A stretch of DNA of 64,000 bases from RPQJ01 sp963793675 (GCA_963793675.1 CAWCBA010000005.1:124001-188000); one strand, 5' to 3'; positions 30,366 through 39,475 are shown, numbered from the stretch's first letter. Translations and numbers: made by a program. The notes: generated by a model from the letters alone, not told the origin.

Positions 30366-31381
30366 GAAAGTTTCCTGTCTTCGTTGATCTGCGTGTCGCG
30401 GCCGGGGAACCACGGAGTGCGTCCTGCCAGGATGCCCGAGCGGTCGATGACTTCGGCCACGGACTCTTCCTGGCGATAGGCCATCACGTGCACTCCGCTC
30501 ACGCCCTTGATCGTGCGGACCTCCTGGATGAGGTCGACGCAGAGGTTGAGGCCTTCGCGGGTCTGGTCCTGGGCGCCCTTCAGGCGCTCGATGACGCTGT
30601 CCGGGATGTGAATGCCCGGCACGTTCTTCCGCATCCATTCCCCGGTCTTGGCCGTGCGCAGCGGTCCCACGCCAATCAGGATGAACACCTGGTCGAGCAG
30701 GCCCGCATCTTCGACGGCGGTCATGAAGCGACGGAGCAGCGGGATGTCGTAGCAGTACTGCGTCTGCACGAACTGGGCGCCGGCCGCGATCTTCTTTGCC
30801 AGGCGTACGGCGCGGTGTTCGACGGGCGAGACGTTCGGGTTTTCGGCCGCACCAAGGAACACTCTCGGCGCGAAGCTGATCTTGCGGCCGCTTTCGAAGT
30901 GGTGGTCGTCGCGCAGTCCGCGTGCAATGCCGAGCAGCGACGTGGAGTCGAGGTCGAACACGGGCTTGGCCTGCGGGTGGTCACCGGCCTGCACGCCGTC
31001 ACCCGTCAGGCACAGCACGTTGCAGACGCCCATGGCCGCGCCGCCAAGGATGTCGCCCTGGATCGCGATGCGGTTCTTGTCGCGGCAGGAAATCTGCATG
31101 ACCGGTGCGTAGCCGACGCGCGTCAGCAGCGCGCAGACCGCGAGGCTCGACATGTGGCAGTTGGCGCCGCTGCCGTCGGTCGCGTTGATCGCGTCGACGT
31201 AGCCGTCGAACACGCGCGCGCGCTTGTAGACTTCTTCAGGGTCGGCCGAGTCCGGCGGCGCCAGCTCCGCCGTAACGGCGAAAGCGCCGGCGCGCAGCAC
31301 GCGCTCGAAGCGGCCCGGCGAGGTGTGGCCCGGCAGGATCGGCAGCGGATAGCCCGGTACCGGTTCGTCCTCGAACTTCAT
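30362..31381 (-). CDS. metF: Methylenetetrahydrofolate reductase
   Basis: Intact, 339 residues, TIM-barrel flavoprotein. Family segments are FAVTAELAPPDSADPEEVYKR, NATDGSGANCHMSSLAVCAL, QISCRDKNRIAIQGDILG and QFVQTQYCYDIPLL. It interconverts methylene-THF and methyl-THF. Its start overlaps the stop of the upstream MetV-like gene (ATGA) and its stop overlaps the methyltransferase start, so the three are tightly coupled. In this setting it probably runs in the oxidative direction, feeding corrinoid-derived methyl groups into the folate pool; that is inference. It resembles the short acetogen/methylotroph MetF, which acts with a MetV partner, more than the housekeeping enzyme. Confidence 0.9.
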   Translation of the reverse strand: MKFEDEPVPGYPLPILPGHTSPGRFERVLRAGAFAVTAELAPPDSADPEEVYKRARVFDGYVDAINATDGSGANCHMSSLAVCALLTRVGYAPVMQISCRDKNRIAIQGDILGGAAMGVCNVLCLTGDGVQAGDHPQAKPVFDLDSTSLLGIARGLRDDHHFESGRKISFAPRVFLGAAENPNVSPVEHRAVRLAKKIAAGAQFVQTQYCYDIPLLRRFMTAVEDAGLLDQVFILIGVGPLRTAKTGEWMRKNVPGIHIPDSVIERLKGAQDQTREGLNLCVDLIQEVRTIKGVSGVHVMAYRQEESVAEVIDRSGILAGRTPWFPGRDTQINEDRKLS

Positions 31382-31837
31382 GCCGCGGCCTCATTCTTTT
31401 CGCGCACGACCCGCAGCCACGCCGAGGTGCCTTCGAGGCGCCGATCGACCGGCGGCTGCAGCTGCTGGATCGCAGTGAGTCCGCCGGGCATGCGTTCAGC
31501 GCCGCGCCAGGCTTCGACCCAGACGCAGCGCATCTCGGGCTTGACCTCGCAGTTGCCGTTTGCGCGCACGCCGCCGCAGGGACCGTTGCGCAATTGCTTC
31601 GGGCAATTCATGGGGCACGACATGCCGGTCGAGCTCAGGACGCAGCGACCACACATCTTGCAGTCGAACAGCAGGCCCTTCACTTGCCGCTCGACCGCCG
31701 CGACTGGACGCTCGAGCCGCTGGTAGCCGATGCGCCGGAACAACGGGTGCAGCCTGATTCAGCACGCCCTCGAACCCCTGGTAGAAGCTGGCGAGGCCGC
31801 GGGCGTGACGAACGGACCACAGGCGGACCGGGTACAT
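31378..31837 (-). CDS. MetV-like protein (MTHFR C-terminal zinc-finger family, one frame break)
   Basis: About 152 residues from the ATG at 31837. A frame break near 31745 joins GLASFYQGFEGVLNQAAP to FRRIGYQRLERPVAAVERQV. The cysteine-rich region CKMCGRCVLSSTGMSCPMNC followed by PKQLRNGPCGGV is diagnostic of the family found beside MetF in Wood-Ljungdahl organisms, where MetV binds zinc and helps MetF receive or donate electrons. It overlaps the preceding gene by one base and metF by four. A MetF-MetV pair is unusual in an aerobe-like genome and points to physiological methyl-THF oxidation. Confidence 0.85.
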
Positions 31838-32181
31838 CAGGCCGGTCCGCCTGCAGCCGCGGGCGTGAACGGGTCCGGGAGGTTGACGTCGATGCCCTTC
31901 GCGCGGATCAGGCGTTCGAGGTCCTCGTCGGTGTAGCGGGCCTCGATGGCTGCCGCAGCGGCCTCTGCCTCGGCCTGCAGTTCGTCGCCGCAGGGCTGGG
32001 GCGGGGCACGGCGCCAGTCTTCGAGGTAGGCGTCGGAACTGCCGCGGCCCGCACGCATGGCGGCACGGTCGACGGCTTCCTGGAAGCGCTGCGACAGCTG
32101 CACCTTGGCCGTCTCGCGGCCGCGCTTCACCACGACCTGCGCCGGTACGTCACGCCACGAGATCACGATCAACGACGCCAT
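31837..32181 (-). CDS. Small protein of the 'virulence factor' family (PF13769-like)
   Basis: 114 residues, intact. It begins MASLIVISWRDVPAQVVVKR and contains QLSQRFQEAVDRAAMRAG and DAYLEDWRR, which I recognise as the small conserved family labelled 'virulence factor' without biochemical proof. No signal peptide or membrane segment. Its stop and the MetV-like start share one base, and its start lies inside the end of the DUF1638 gene, so it is fully embedded in the corrinoid operon. A role in methyl transfer or corrinoid handling is therefore likely, but the reaction is unknown. Confidence 0.75.
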   Translation of the reverse strand: MASLIVISWRDVPAQVVVKRGRETAKVQLSQRFQEAVDRAAMRAGRGSSDAYLEDWRRAPPQPCGDELQAEAEAAAAAIEARYTDEDLERLIRAKGIDVNLPDPFTPAAAGGPA

Positions 32182-32812
32182 GCAGTCTTCCCCCAGGACA
32201 CCGGATGTTCGCGGCGGGACGCCACGGACGAGAGGCTGGCGGCGAGGTCGCCGTAACCCGTGAAATGTTCCTCGTACTCGAGACCCAGTCGCCCGGCGGC
32301 AGCACGAGCGGCGCTCGCAAGCGCCGGATCCGCCGACTTGCACCAGGTACGTGAGCTTGCGGTAGTTGCGGAAGTATTCGTCGGCCAGTTCCGGGTGCCG
32401 GTCGATGCCGAGCCCTGCGATGACCAGCCTGTCGAAATGTCGCACGAGGAAATCCGTCAGGTAGAACGTGCCGGGCTCTGCTGCGCCCATGCGCCGCAAA
32501 CGCCGCCGACGTGGCAAAGAACTCGTAACAGTGAGCACCCGGCAGGCGCTCCACCTGCTCGGCCTGCAGCACCTGGTCGAGCCGGCCGCCGGTGCCGCAA
32601 TCGGCGTAGGCGACGAAGATCCGCTCGTACTTCGCGCGTCCCGCCACGATGGCTTCGCGGACGGCCGCGGGAATGCGTTCGGGTCGGTTGTGGAGTTCGG
32701 GTGGCAGGCACTGGATGTCCAGTGCCGACCAGCCATTCAGCTTGGTGAGCGCGACGATCTCGCGGGCGAGGGCGCCGCACGCAATGACCAGGACGGGAGA
32801 TTCTCCGTCCAT
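32169..32812 (-). CDS. DUF1638-family protein (two frame breaks)
   Basis: About 215 residues. It starts MDGESPVLVIACGALAREIV and shows the family core CLPPELHNRPERIPAAVREAI, FVAYADCGTGGRLDQVL and GAHCYEFFA. A break near 32490 leads to GTFYLTDFLVRHFDRLVIAG, and one near 32335 leads to LGLEYEEHFTGYGDLAASL, ending at TGA 32169. The conserved Cys and His residues suggest metal or cofactor binding. DUF1638 genes commonly accompany MttB and corrinoid genes, but their function is undescribed as far as I know. It overlaps the next gene by 13 bp and follows the corrinoid protein gene by 7 bp. Confidence 0.82.
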
Positions 32813-32819
32813 CGCACCG

Positions 32820-33533
32820 TCAGTGCGCCGCGGCAGCGATGGCCGAGCGTCGCGCCGCGATCAGTGTCTTCGCGGTCTCGACGGCCACGGCCGCGTCGCG
32901 GCAGTAGGCGTCGGCGCCGACGGCCTTCGCGAACTCTTCGTTGAGCGGGGCGCCGCCGACCAGCACGATGTACTTGTCGCGCAGGCCTTTCTGCTTCAGC
33001 GTGTCGATCACGACCTTCATGTAGGGCATCGTCGTCGTGAGCAGGGCCGACATGCCGAGGATGTCCGGCTGGTGCTCCTCGAGCGCCGCCAGGTACTTCT
33101 CGACCGGGTTGTTGATGCCGATGTTGATCACTTCGAAGCCGGCGCCTTCGAGCATCATCGACACCAGGTTCTTGCCGATGTCGTGGATGTCGCCCTTGAC
33201 GGTGCCGATGACGACCTTGCCGATCGGCTCGGCGCCCGTCTCGGCGAGCAGCGGTCGCAGGATCTCCATGCCGGCCTTCATGGCATTGGCCGCGAGCAGC
33301 ACTTCGGGGACGAACAGGATGCCGTCGCGGAAGTCGATGCCGACGATGCGCATGCCTTCGACGAGCGCGTCGTTCAGGACCTTGTCGGGTCCCCAGCCGC
33401 GACCGAGGAAGAGGTTGGTCGCTTCGACGACCTCGTCCTTGAGACCGTTGTAGAGATCGTCGTGGACCTGCTCGACGAGTTCCTCGTCGCTCAGGCTGTT
33501 GAGATCGAATGCTTCGGTCTGGTCGTCGGACAT
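32820..33533 (-). CDS. Corrinoid (cobalamin-binding) methyl carrier protein
   Basis: Intact, 237 residues. An N-terminal helical cap (about 15-100) precedes a B12-binding Rossmann domain. The base-off cobalt ligand is H117 in GDIHDIG (DxHxxG), with later SALLTTTMPYM and VLVGGAPLN. This is the MtgC/MtbC/MtmC-type methyl carrier that receives a methyl group from an MttB-family enzyme and gives it to the pterin methyltransferase. It is the first gene of the operon, with a GGGGAGA ribosome site. It is the only corrinoid protein in the window, so it may serve all three MttB homologues. Confidence 0.92.
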   Translation of the reverse strand: MSDDQTEAFDLNSLSDEELVEQVHDDLYNGLKDEVVEATNLFLGRGWGPDKVLNDALVEGMRIVGIDFRDGILFVPEVLLAANAMKAGMEILRPLLAETGAEPIGKVVIGTVKGDIHDIGKNLVSMMLEGAGFEVINIGINNPVEKYLAALEEHQPDILGMSALLTTTMPYMKVVIDTLKQKGLRDKYIVLVGGAPLNEEFAKAVGADAYCRDAAVAVETAKTLIAARRSAIAAAAH

Positions 33534-33874
33534 CGCTGTCTCCCCGGTACTGCGCCGATTCTATGCATCACGGGCCTTTCCCGGTGACGCTGCGGCGACA
33601 TAGGCTTGTCACGATGCGACATTTGCCGCGCAGTGTAAAGAGCGTGATTCGCCGGGCGTGACCGCTGCACGGCAGCACCCGGTTGAATCTATTTTTTCGC
33701 TAGGTCCATGCTTTCTACCGCCACCGTGCCGTCCCCGCGACAGGGCCTGCCGCTACCGCCCCGTCGAGCAGGGCATGCCGCGTGGCGCCGATCGTGCTTG
33801 CGCGACATCGTCGCATTCTGACAATCTCCGCCCCCCGGCACCCACCGAACCCGATCCAGGCCGCGGAGAACTGC
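33534..33874. promoter_or_regulatory. Divergent control region, corrinoid operon / purU
   Basis: 341 bp without a supported gene. It must contain promoters for both the corrinoid operon (leftward) and purU (rightward). It holds the direct repeat GCGACAT at 33595-33601 and 33616-33622, exactly 21 bp apart, a spacing favoured by AraC-type dimers. A T-run, ATTTTTTCG, lies near 33691. I saw no cobalamin-riboswitch box. Confidence 0.45.
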
Positions 33875-34744
33875 ATGAGTTTCGACACCGACCACCCCTT
33901 CGTGTTGACCGCCACCTGCGCCAGCCGCATGGGCACGACCGCGCGGGTGACCACGTTCCTCGCCTCGCGGCGCTTCTACATCGTCGAAATGCAGCAGTTC
34001 GACGACACGATCTCGCAGCGGTTCTTCGTCCGCATCACTTTCTGCGCCGTGCGGGGCGAAAAGGTGGACCTCGCCGGCTTGCGCCAGCAGTTCCAGGAAG
34101 TCGCCGATGCCGAGCAGATGGAGTGGAACATCCACGACTCGCGGGAGCGGACGCGCGTCCTGATCATGGTCTCGAATTACGACCATTGCCTCGAGGACCT
34201 GCTCTATCGCCACCGGATCGGCGAACTGGCGATGGACATCACGGCCATCGTGTCGAACCACGTCACGCTGCAGCCGGTTGCAGCTCACAACCGCATCCCG
34301 TTCTTCCATCTGCCGGTCACGGCCCAGACGAAGCCGGAGCAGGAACGCAAGCTGATCGAGCTCATCGATTCCACGAAGACCGACCTGGTCGTGCTGGCGC
34401 GCTACATGCAGATCCTGTCGGACGACCTCTGCGGCAAGCTGCGCGGCCGTGCGATCAACATCCACCATTCGTTCCTGCCGGGCTTCAAGGGCGCCAAGCC
34501 CTATCACCAGGCGTACGACCGGGGCGTGAAGGTGATCGGCGCAACGGCACACTTCGTGACCGCGGACCTCGACGAAGGCCCGATCATCGAGCAGATCGTC
34601 GAGCACGTGGACCATGCCTACACGCCCGACATGCTGGTGGCTGCGGGGCGCGATTCCGAGCGTCGTGCGTTGTCACGCGCAGTCCGGCTCGCCACCGAGC
34701 ATCGCGTGTTCCTCAATGGCAACCGGACGGTGATTTTCCGGTAA
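33875..34744 (+). CDS. purU: Formyltetrahydrofolate deformylase
   Basis: Intact, 289 residues from the ATG at 33875; the upstream in-frame extension is not homologous. An N-terminal ACT domain (ATCASRMGTTARVTTFLA, IVEMQQFDD) precedes a formyltransferase-fold hydrolase with NIHHSFLPGFKGAKPYHQAY and ATAHFVTADLDEGPIIEQ, which include the catalytic His and Asp. It splits 10-formyl-THF into formate and THF. Next to a methyl-oxidation operon this is the exit valve that recycles THF when one-carbon units are in excess. It ends one base before the converging dehydrogenase gene. Confidence 0.92.
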   Translation: MSFDTDHPFVLTATCASRMGTTARVTTFLASRRFYIVEMQQFDDTISQRFFVRITFCAVRGEKVDLAGLRQQFQEVADAEQMEWNIHDSRERTRVLIMVSNYDHCLEDLLYRHRIGELAMDITAIVSNHVTLQPVAAHNRIPFFHLPVTAQTKPEQERKLIELIDSTKTDLVVLARYMQILSDDLCGKLRGRAINIHHSFLPGFKGAKPYHQAYDRGVKVIGATAHFVTADLDEGPIIEQIVEHVDHAYTPDMLVAAGRDSERRALSRAVRLATEHRVFLNGNRTVIFR

Positions 34745-34745
34745 G

Positions 34746-35713
34746 TCAGCGGCCCCTGGGGACGACTTCGAAGCCCGGCTGCTTCGGGTTGTCGTCGACC
34801 ATCGTGGCCGGGAAGCCCGTTCCGAGCACCTTCAGGCCGCAGGGTTCTTCGTAGCGCCGGATGATGTTCGGTGAGTTCTCGCGCGGGCCGTACTTCGCGG
34901 CCGCTTCCTTGAAGATTTTCACGATCAGCGGCGACAGCTCGAGCGGCACCTTGTGCTCGATCGCCAGCTGGTCGAACAAGCCGACGTCCTTGATGACGAG
35001 GTCCATCGTGAAGCCGATGTCGCGGCTGCCGTTCAGGATCACCTGCGATTCGGTCTCGTGCACGAACGAGTTGCCGGACGAGATGCGGATGGCCTCGTAG
35101 GTGGTGTTCATGTCCATCCCCATGGCCTTGCAGGTGGTGAGCGCCTCGGCGAGCGCCACCAGGTGCACGGTGCAGAGGTAGTTGGTCATGACCTTCAGCA
35201 TCGAGGCCGAGCCGATCTCGCCCGTGTGCAGGATCTGGTGACCCAGGATGGAGAGCATCGGCAGGGCTCGCTCGAACGCCGCGCGCGAGCCGCCGGCGAA
35301 GATCGAGATGTTGCCGGTGGCGGCGCGATGGCAGCCGCCCGAAACCGGGCAATCCATGGCGGTGGCGCCTTTCGCTTCGACCTTCGGCGCGAGTCGCTTG
35401 ATCTCGGCTGAATCGGTCGTGCTCATCTCCAGCCAGAGCTTGCCGGGGCTCAGGCCTTCGAGGATGCCGTCCGGGCCCTCCACGACCTGCGCAGAGACGC
35501 AGGCGAGGGCAGGCAGGTGATGACGATGTCGCAGGCCTCGGCCATCGCGCGCGGCGAGTCGGCGCGCTTGGCGCCCTTGGCGACGAACTGGGCAACTGCT
35601 TCCTCGTCGAGGTCGCGCACCGTGAGGTCCACGCCGTGGCGCAGCAGGTTGCCCGCCAGCGACGCTCCCACGTTGCCGAGCCCGATGAAGCCAATCCGGT
35701 TGTTCTTGCTCAC
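34746..35713 (-). CDS. 3-Hydroxyisobutyrate-dehydrogenase-family oxidoreductase (one frame break)
   Basis: About 322 residues from a GTG at 35713, chosen for the AGGGG ribosome site upstream. The N-terminal NAD(P) motif is RIGFIGLGNVGASLAGNLL. A frame break near 35510 joins it to the remainder, with the substrate motif DCPVSGGCHRAATGN and the catalytic-lysine region GLFDQLAIEHKVPLE. The family oxidises beta-hydroxy acids such as 3-hydroxyisobutyrate, tartronate semialdehyde or 4-hydroxybutyrate. Specificity is not readable, and its link to methyl metabolism is unclear. Confidence 0.85.
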
Positions 35714-36009
35714 TCGCTGATCCCCTGGCGCGTCTGCCACGACGGCGTTGCGCGCCCGCGGCACGGGCGGCTTGGCCGACATTAGAGCGGACGAGGCTAC
35801 TGGCACGGCCTCTGGGCGAACAAGCAAAAAATATCAGCGGACACGAAAGGATTCTTGGCGGCGGCAGGCGGGCGTCCGCATGGCGAAGTGACTGGCAACG
35901 GCCGCTGAATTTCAGTACAAGAGGGCTTCATCGCACGGGCCCTCCGGGTCCAGCCCAGCCGGCGACAGACCGGCGGGTCATTCGCGGCACGCTCGGGGGA
36001 GAGGTCCAG
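35714..36009. promoter_or_regulatory. Divergent control region, dehydrogenase / MFS transporter
   Basis: 296 bp with no convincing gene. It should hold both promoters. An A-rich tract (CAAGCAAAAAATATC) near 35821-35836 is the only low-GC patch. A GGGGAGAGG ribosome site precedes the MFS ATG. Confidence 0.4.
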
Positions 36010-37326
36010 ATGATGGCAGCAGCACGGCCGGAAGCGGCAGATGGCGGAGTGGGCACGACGATGCAGCGCTGGTACGTGCTGCTCATGATGGTGCTCGTCT
36101 ACACGCTCAGCATCGCCGACCGCTACGTCATCTCGACGGTGCTCGAACCGATCCGCCTCGAACTGCAGCTGACGGATTCCGGCATCGCCTTCCTCACCGG
36201 CGTGTCGCTGGCCCTGTTCTACGTGGTCCTCGGCTTCCCCATCTCCTGGCTCATCGATCGTGGCAACCGGCGCAACATCATCGCGTTCTGCGTGATCGCG
36301 TGGTCGGTGATGACGGCGTTCTGCGGGCTCTCGAAGAACTACATCCAGCTGCTGCTGTCGCGCATCGGCGTGGGCATCGGCGAAGCGGGTGGCACGCCGG
36401 GCGCCAACTCCATCATCTCGGACTATTTTCCGCAGTCGAAGCGCCCGATGGCGCTGACTGTCTTCTCGCTGGGCGCACCTATCGGCGCATGGATCGGCGC
36501 GGACATCGCTGGCATCGTCAACGATCACTACAACTGGCGCACGGTGTTCCTGGTGCTGGGCATCCCGGGCGTGATCGTGGGGCTCCTGATCTTCTTTACG
36601 GTGCGGGAACCGCGCCGGGGCCAGCTCGACAAGAAGGGCGGCGACGACAAAGGCGCGTCATTTCCCGAAAGCATGCGTTTCCTGTGGACGCAGCGCTCTG
36701 CCGTGCACGTCATGGCGGCCAGCGCGCTCACCGCGCTGTGGGGCTGGGGGCTGATGTGGTGGACGCCGACTTACCTGATCCGCAATTTCGGGCTGACGCC
36801 TGGCGCGGCCGGTTCGATCCTCGGGCCGGTCCACCTGATCGGCGGCGGCCTGGCGACGCTCGCCACGAGCTGGTGGCTGGCGCAGCCATCGATGAAGGAT
36901 CCGCGCAAGATCGTGCGCATGATGGGTTGGGGGGTTGGCACCGCGACGGTCGTCTCGTTCATCATCTACTGGACCCACAACCTGCTACTCGCGCAGTACC
37001 TGTTCTGGCTCTTCATCCCGGCGATCTATTTCTACATCGGGCCGTGCTTCGGCCTGCTCAACAACCTGTGCGAACCGCGCATGCGGGCGCAATTCTGCGC
37101 CGCCACGCTCTTTGTCGCGAACGTGGGCAACCTGATCGTCGCACCGCAACTGGTGGGCTTCCTGAGCGACGCGTTCGCGCCGGACCATGTCGCGAACGGT
37201 GCATCGCTGCGGCTCGCCATGCTGTGCCTGGTGCCCACGGGCGCGTGGGCGACGTGGCACTACTTCCGCGCCGCGAAGCGTATCGTCCAGGACGAGGAGC
37301 GGGCGACGGGCATCTGCCCGGCGTAA
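36010..37326 (+). CDS. MFS transporter, spinster-like
   Basis: Intact, 438 residues with about 12 membrane helices. The start VLLMMVLVYTLSIADRYVIS and the loop signature PISWLIDRGNRRNIIAFCVI, followed by SRIGVGIGEAGGTPGANSII and DYFPQSKRPMALTVFSLGAP, are typical of the spinster branch common in Proteobacteria that degrade aromatics, steroids or amino acids. Substrate unknown. It faces the TPR-sulfotransferase gene, and a REP-like palindrome lies 37 bp past its stop. Confidence 0.85.
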   Translation: MMAAARPEAADGGVGTTMQRWYVLLMMVLVYTLSIADRYVISTVLEPIRLELQLTDSGIAFLTGVSLALFYVVLGFPISWLIDRGNRRNIIAFCVIAWSVMTAFCGLSKNYIQLLLSRIGVGIGEAGGTPGANSIISDYFPQSKRPMALTVFSLGAPIGAWIGADIAGIVNDHYNWRTVFLVLGIPGVIVGLLIFFTVREPRRGQLDKKGGDDKGASFPESMRFLWTQRSAVHVMAASALTALWGWGLMWWTPTYLIRNFGLTPGAAGSILGPVHLIGGGLATLATSWWLAQPSMKDPRKIVRMMGWGVGTATVVSFIIYWTHNLLLAQYLFWLFIPAIYFYIGPCFGLLNNLCEPRMRAQFCAATLFVANVGNLIVAPQLVGFLSDAFAPDHVANGASLRLAMLCLVPTGAWATWHYFRAAKRIVQDEERATGICPA

Positions 37327-37362
37327 ACGCGCTACGCGTGACCGACCGGAAGGTGGAAACAG

Positions 37363-37433
37363 GGGAAATAGGGGACGCTCACCTATTTCCGAGGAAATAG
37401 GTGCGGGAAATAGGTGAGCGTCCCCTATTTCCC
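37363..37433. repeat. REP-like nested palindrome, copy 2
   Basis: Same arms as 27286-27342: GGAAATAGG, then GGACGCTCA, then CCTATTTCC, with the inverted partner at 37405-37433. A partial third unit, GAGGAAATAGGTGCG, sits between the arms. It lies between the convergent ends of the MFS gene and TPR-sulfotransferase 1. The latter loses its stop here: its reading frame runs into the repeat. Confidence 0.85.
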
Positions 37434-39446
37434 TTCGTGTGGCGAGCGGTCCGAGCACCTCGCGCAGCGGACCCAGCCACGGCTCGAAGTTCTTCCACTG
37501 GTCGACGCCCTCGCGATTGATCGGGCGGCGAACCTGCTCGGAACTCGCCGTGTGCACCCGCCGCTCGGTCTTGTGGAAGTCGACGCAGGCAGCCTCGAAT
37601 TCGAGGCCGCAGTAGTCCAGGATCCGCCGCACGCTGCCTTCGAGGTCGTCGATGACGTCCTCGTGCTGCACGCGCAGGACGCGACCGGGCAGCACCGAGT
37701 CCCAATGATCCATCAGGCGTACGTACAGCGCGTAATAGCGCCCGATGTCTTCGAGGCTGTAGGTGAACTGCTGTCCTGAGGCAAACAGCTGTTTGAAGTT
37801 GCTGAAGCAGCAGGCCATCGGTTCGCGGCGCGCGTCGATGATCTTCGCGTTCGGCAACATCAGCTGGATCAGGCCGACGTGGCGGAAGTTGTTCGGCATC
37901 TTGTCGATGAAAAACGGCCGGTTGCCGACCCGGTAGTGGCGCGTGTCGCGAATGTAGGCTTCGCCGAACGCCCGGTAATCGTCCGCCGAGGGCAGCGCGA
38001 GGACGCCCGGGTAGCGTGCGCCAGCTCGCGTGCAGGTCGAGCGCGCTGACCAGCCGCGGAATGTCGGCCAGTTCCATGGTTCCTTCGACCTGCGAGTGCG
38101 AGGCGAGAATCTGCTCCAGCAGCGTCGAGCCGGCGCGGGGCAGGCCGACAATGAAGATGGGTGACGGGTCGTCGCAGCCGTAGCCCGGCCGTTGCTCGAA
38201 GAACTCGCGCGTGCAGAGCTCGATCTGCCTTTCGACCGTGCGCTCGAGCGCCTCCGGCCGATAGCTGCACTCGTCCTTCTTGAGCGCATTGCCCCGGGCG
38301 TAGAACTGGAAGGACTCGGCATACTCGCCACGATCCTCGAGCGCCTTGCCGAGCGCAAAGCAGAGGTGGTAGCGGTCGACGAGCGGGGTGCGACGGGCCT
38401 CGACCTGCTCGCGCATCGTGGCGAGTTGCTCGTCGGCGAAGCGATAGGTCTTGAGGTTGGCAAGGCTCCAGTACGCGTCGCCGAAGTTGACTCGCTGCCG
38501 GGCCGCTTCGCGATAGGCGCGCTCAGCCTCTTCGCGGCGGCCCTGCGTCTTGAGGGCATGACCGAGCGACAGGTGCAGCTCCGGGTTGCCGGGTTGCTGC
38601 CGCGCCAGTTCTCCGTAGAGCGCGATGGCTGCCTCGGTCGAGCCTTCGCCCACGAGGATGCTGGCCAGCGTCATCCGGTGTGTCGGGTGGTCAGGTTCTG
38701 CGGCAATCAGGATCTCGATCTGCTCGCGGGCCTGCTTGTGACGGTGCAGGGCGATCAGCGCGAGCACGTAGTCGTGGCGGGCCGCCCGATAGCCCGGCGA
38801 GGCCTCGAGCACGGCTTCGAGCAGCGTGGCCGCGTCCTTCGAGAACTCGTTCTGGTGCGCGACCTGCGCCAGCACCCGCAGCGCTTCGATGTCGTCCGGC
38901 TTGCGCCGCAGGTAGCGCCCGGATGAGGTCCTCGGCCTCGCGCAGGTTGCCGTCGGCCAGCATGCTGCGGGCCGTCACCACCTCGGTCGCGAGGGTGGCC
39001 AGCTTGGCGACGTGCTGCGCCGCATTCGCGGATTCCTGCGTGCGCCCGACCATCTGGTAGAGCGATGCCAGCAGGCGCCAGCTCGCCGGCAACGCCGGGT
39101 TCAGCTCGACGGCGCGCGAAAACGCCCGAATCGCCTCCGGCGCCTGCTTCAGGAACACGTGGCAGTGCCCGCGCTCCTGGAACAAGCCGCGGGTAGGTCG
39201 GGTGCCGTCCTCGAGGCTCTCCAGCGTCGCCAGGGCCTCCGGGACGCGCTGCAGGTGACGCAGCGCCACGGCGCGCATGTAGAGCAGGTCACGGTGCACT
39301 GGGGAGCTGCTCGAGCAGGCGATCGCAGGCGGCAAGCGCATCGTCAAAGCGACGCTGCTTCGATCAGCTGCCTGCAGCTCGCGCAGTTCCGAGGTCGAGA
39401 CTGGGCGTGGGCGATGAGCGGCTCGGCTGGAGGCAGGGTGCATCAT
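37379..39446 (-). CDS. TPR-repeat sulfotransferase 1 (several frame breaks, 3' end runs into a repeat)
   Basis: About 650-690 residues. The N-terminal half has tetratricopeptide repeats (AIRAFSRAVELNPALPASWR, ELHLSLGHALKTQGRREEAE). The C-terminal half is a PAPS-dependent sulfotransferase domain with the 5'-phosphosulfate loop VGLPRAGSTLLEQ and INREGVDQWKNFEPW near the end. Frame breaks near 39350, 38920 and 38025. The end matches copy 2 (…LREVLGPLA against …LRAALGALAGD stop), but here the next bases are the repeat and no in-frame stop follows until far beyond; the given end is the first stop in an alternative frame. Such proteins sulfate peptides, glycans or small molecules; the substrate is unknown. 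Confidence 0.75.
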
Positions 39447-39475
39447 GGAATGATGAAGGATTGCTTTCCACAATG

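Noticed and set aside
33534..33874. Cobalamin riboswitch before the corrinoid operon
   Set aside because: I looked for a B12-box-like element and pairing partners and saw none; a covariance search would settle it.
37363..37433. CRISPR array
   Set aside because: Repeats are inverted and nested with no regular unique spacers; they fit a REP-like palindrome.
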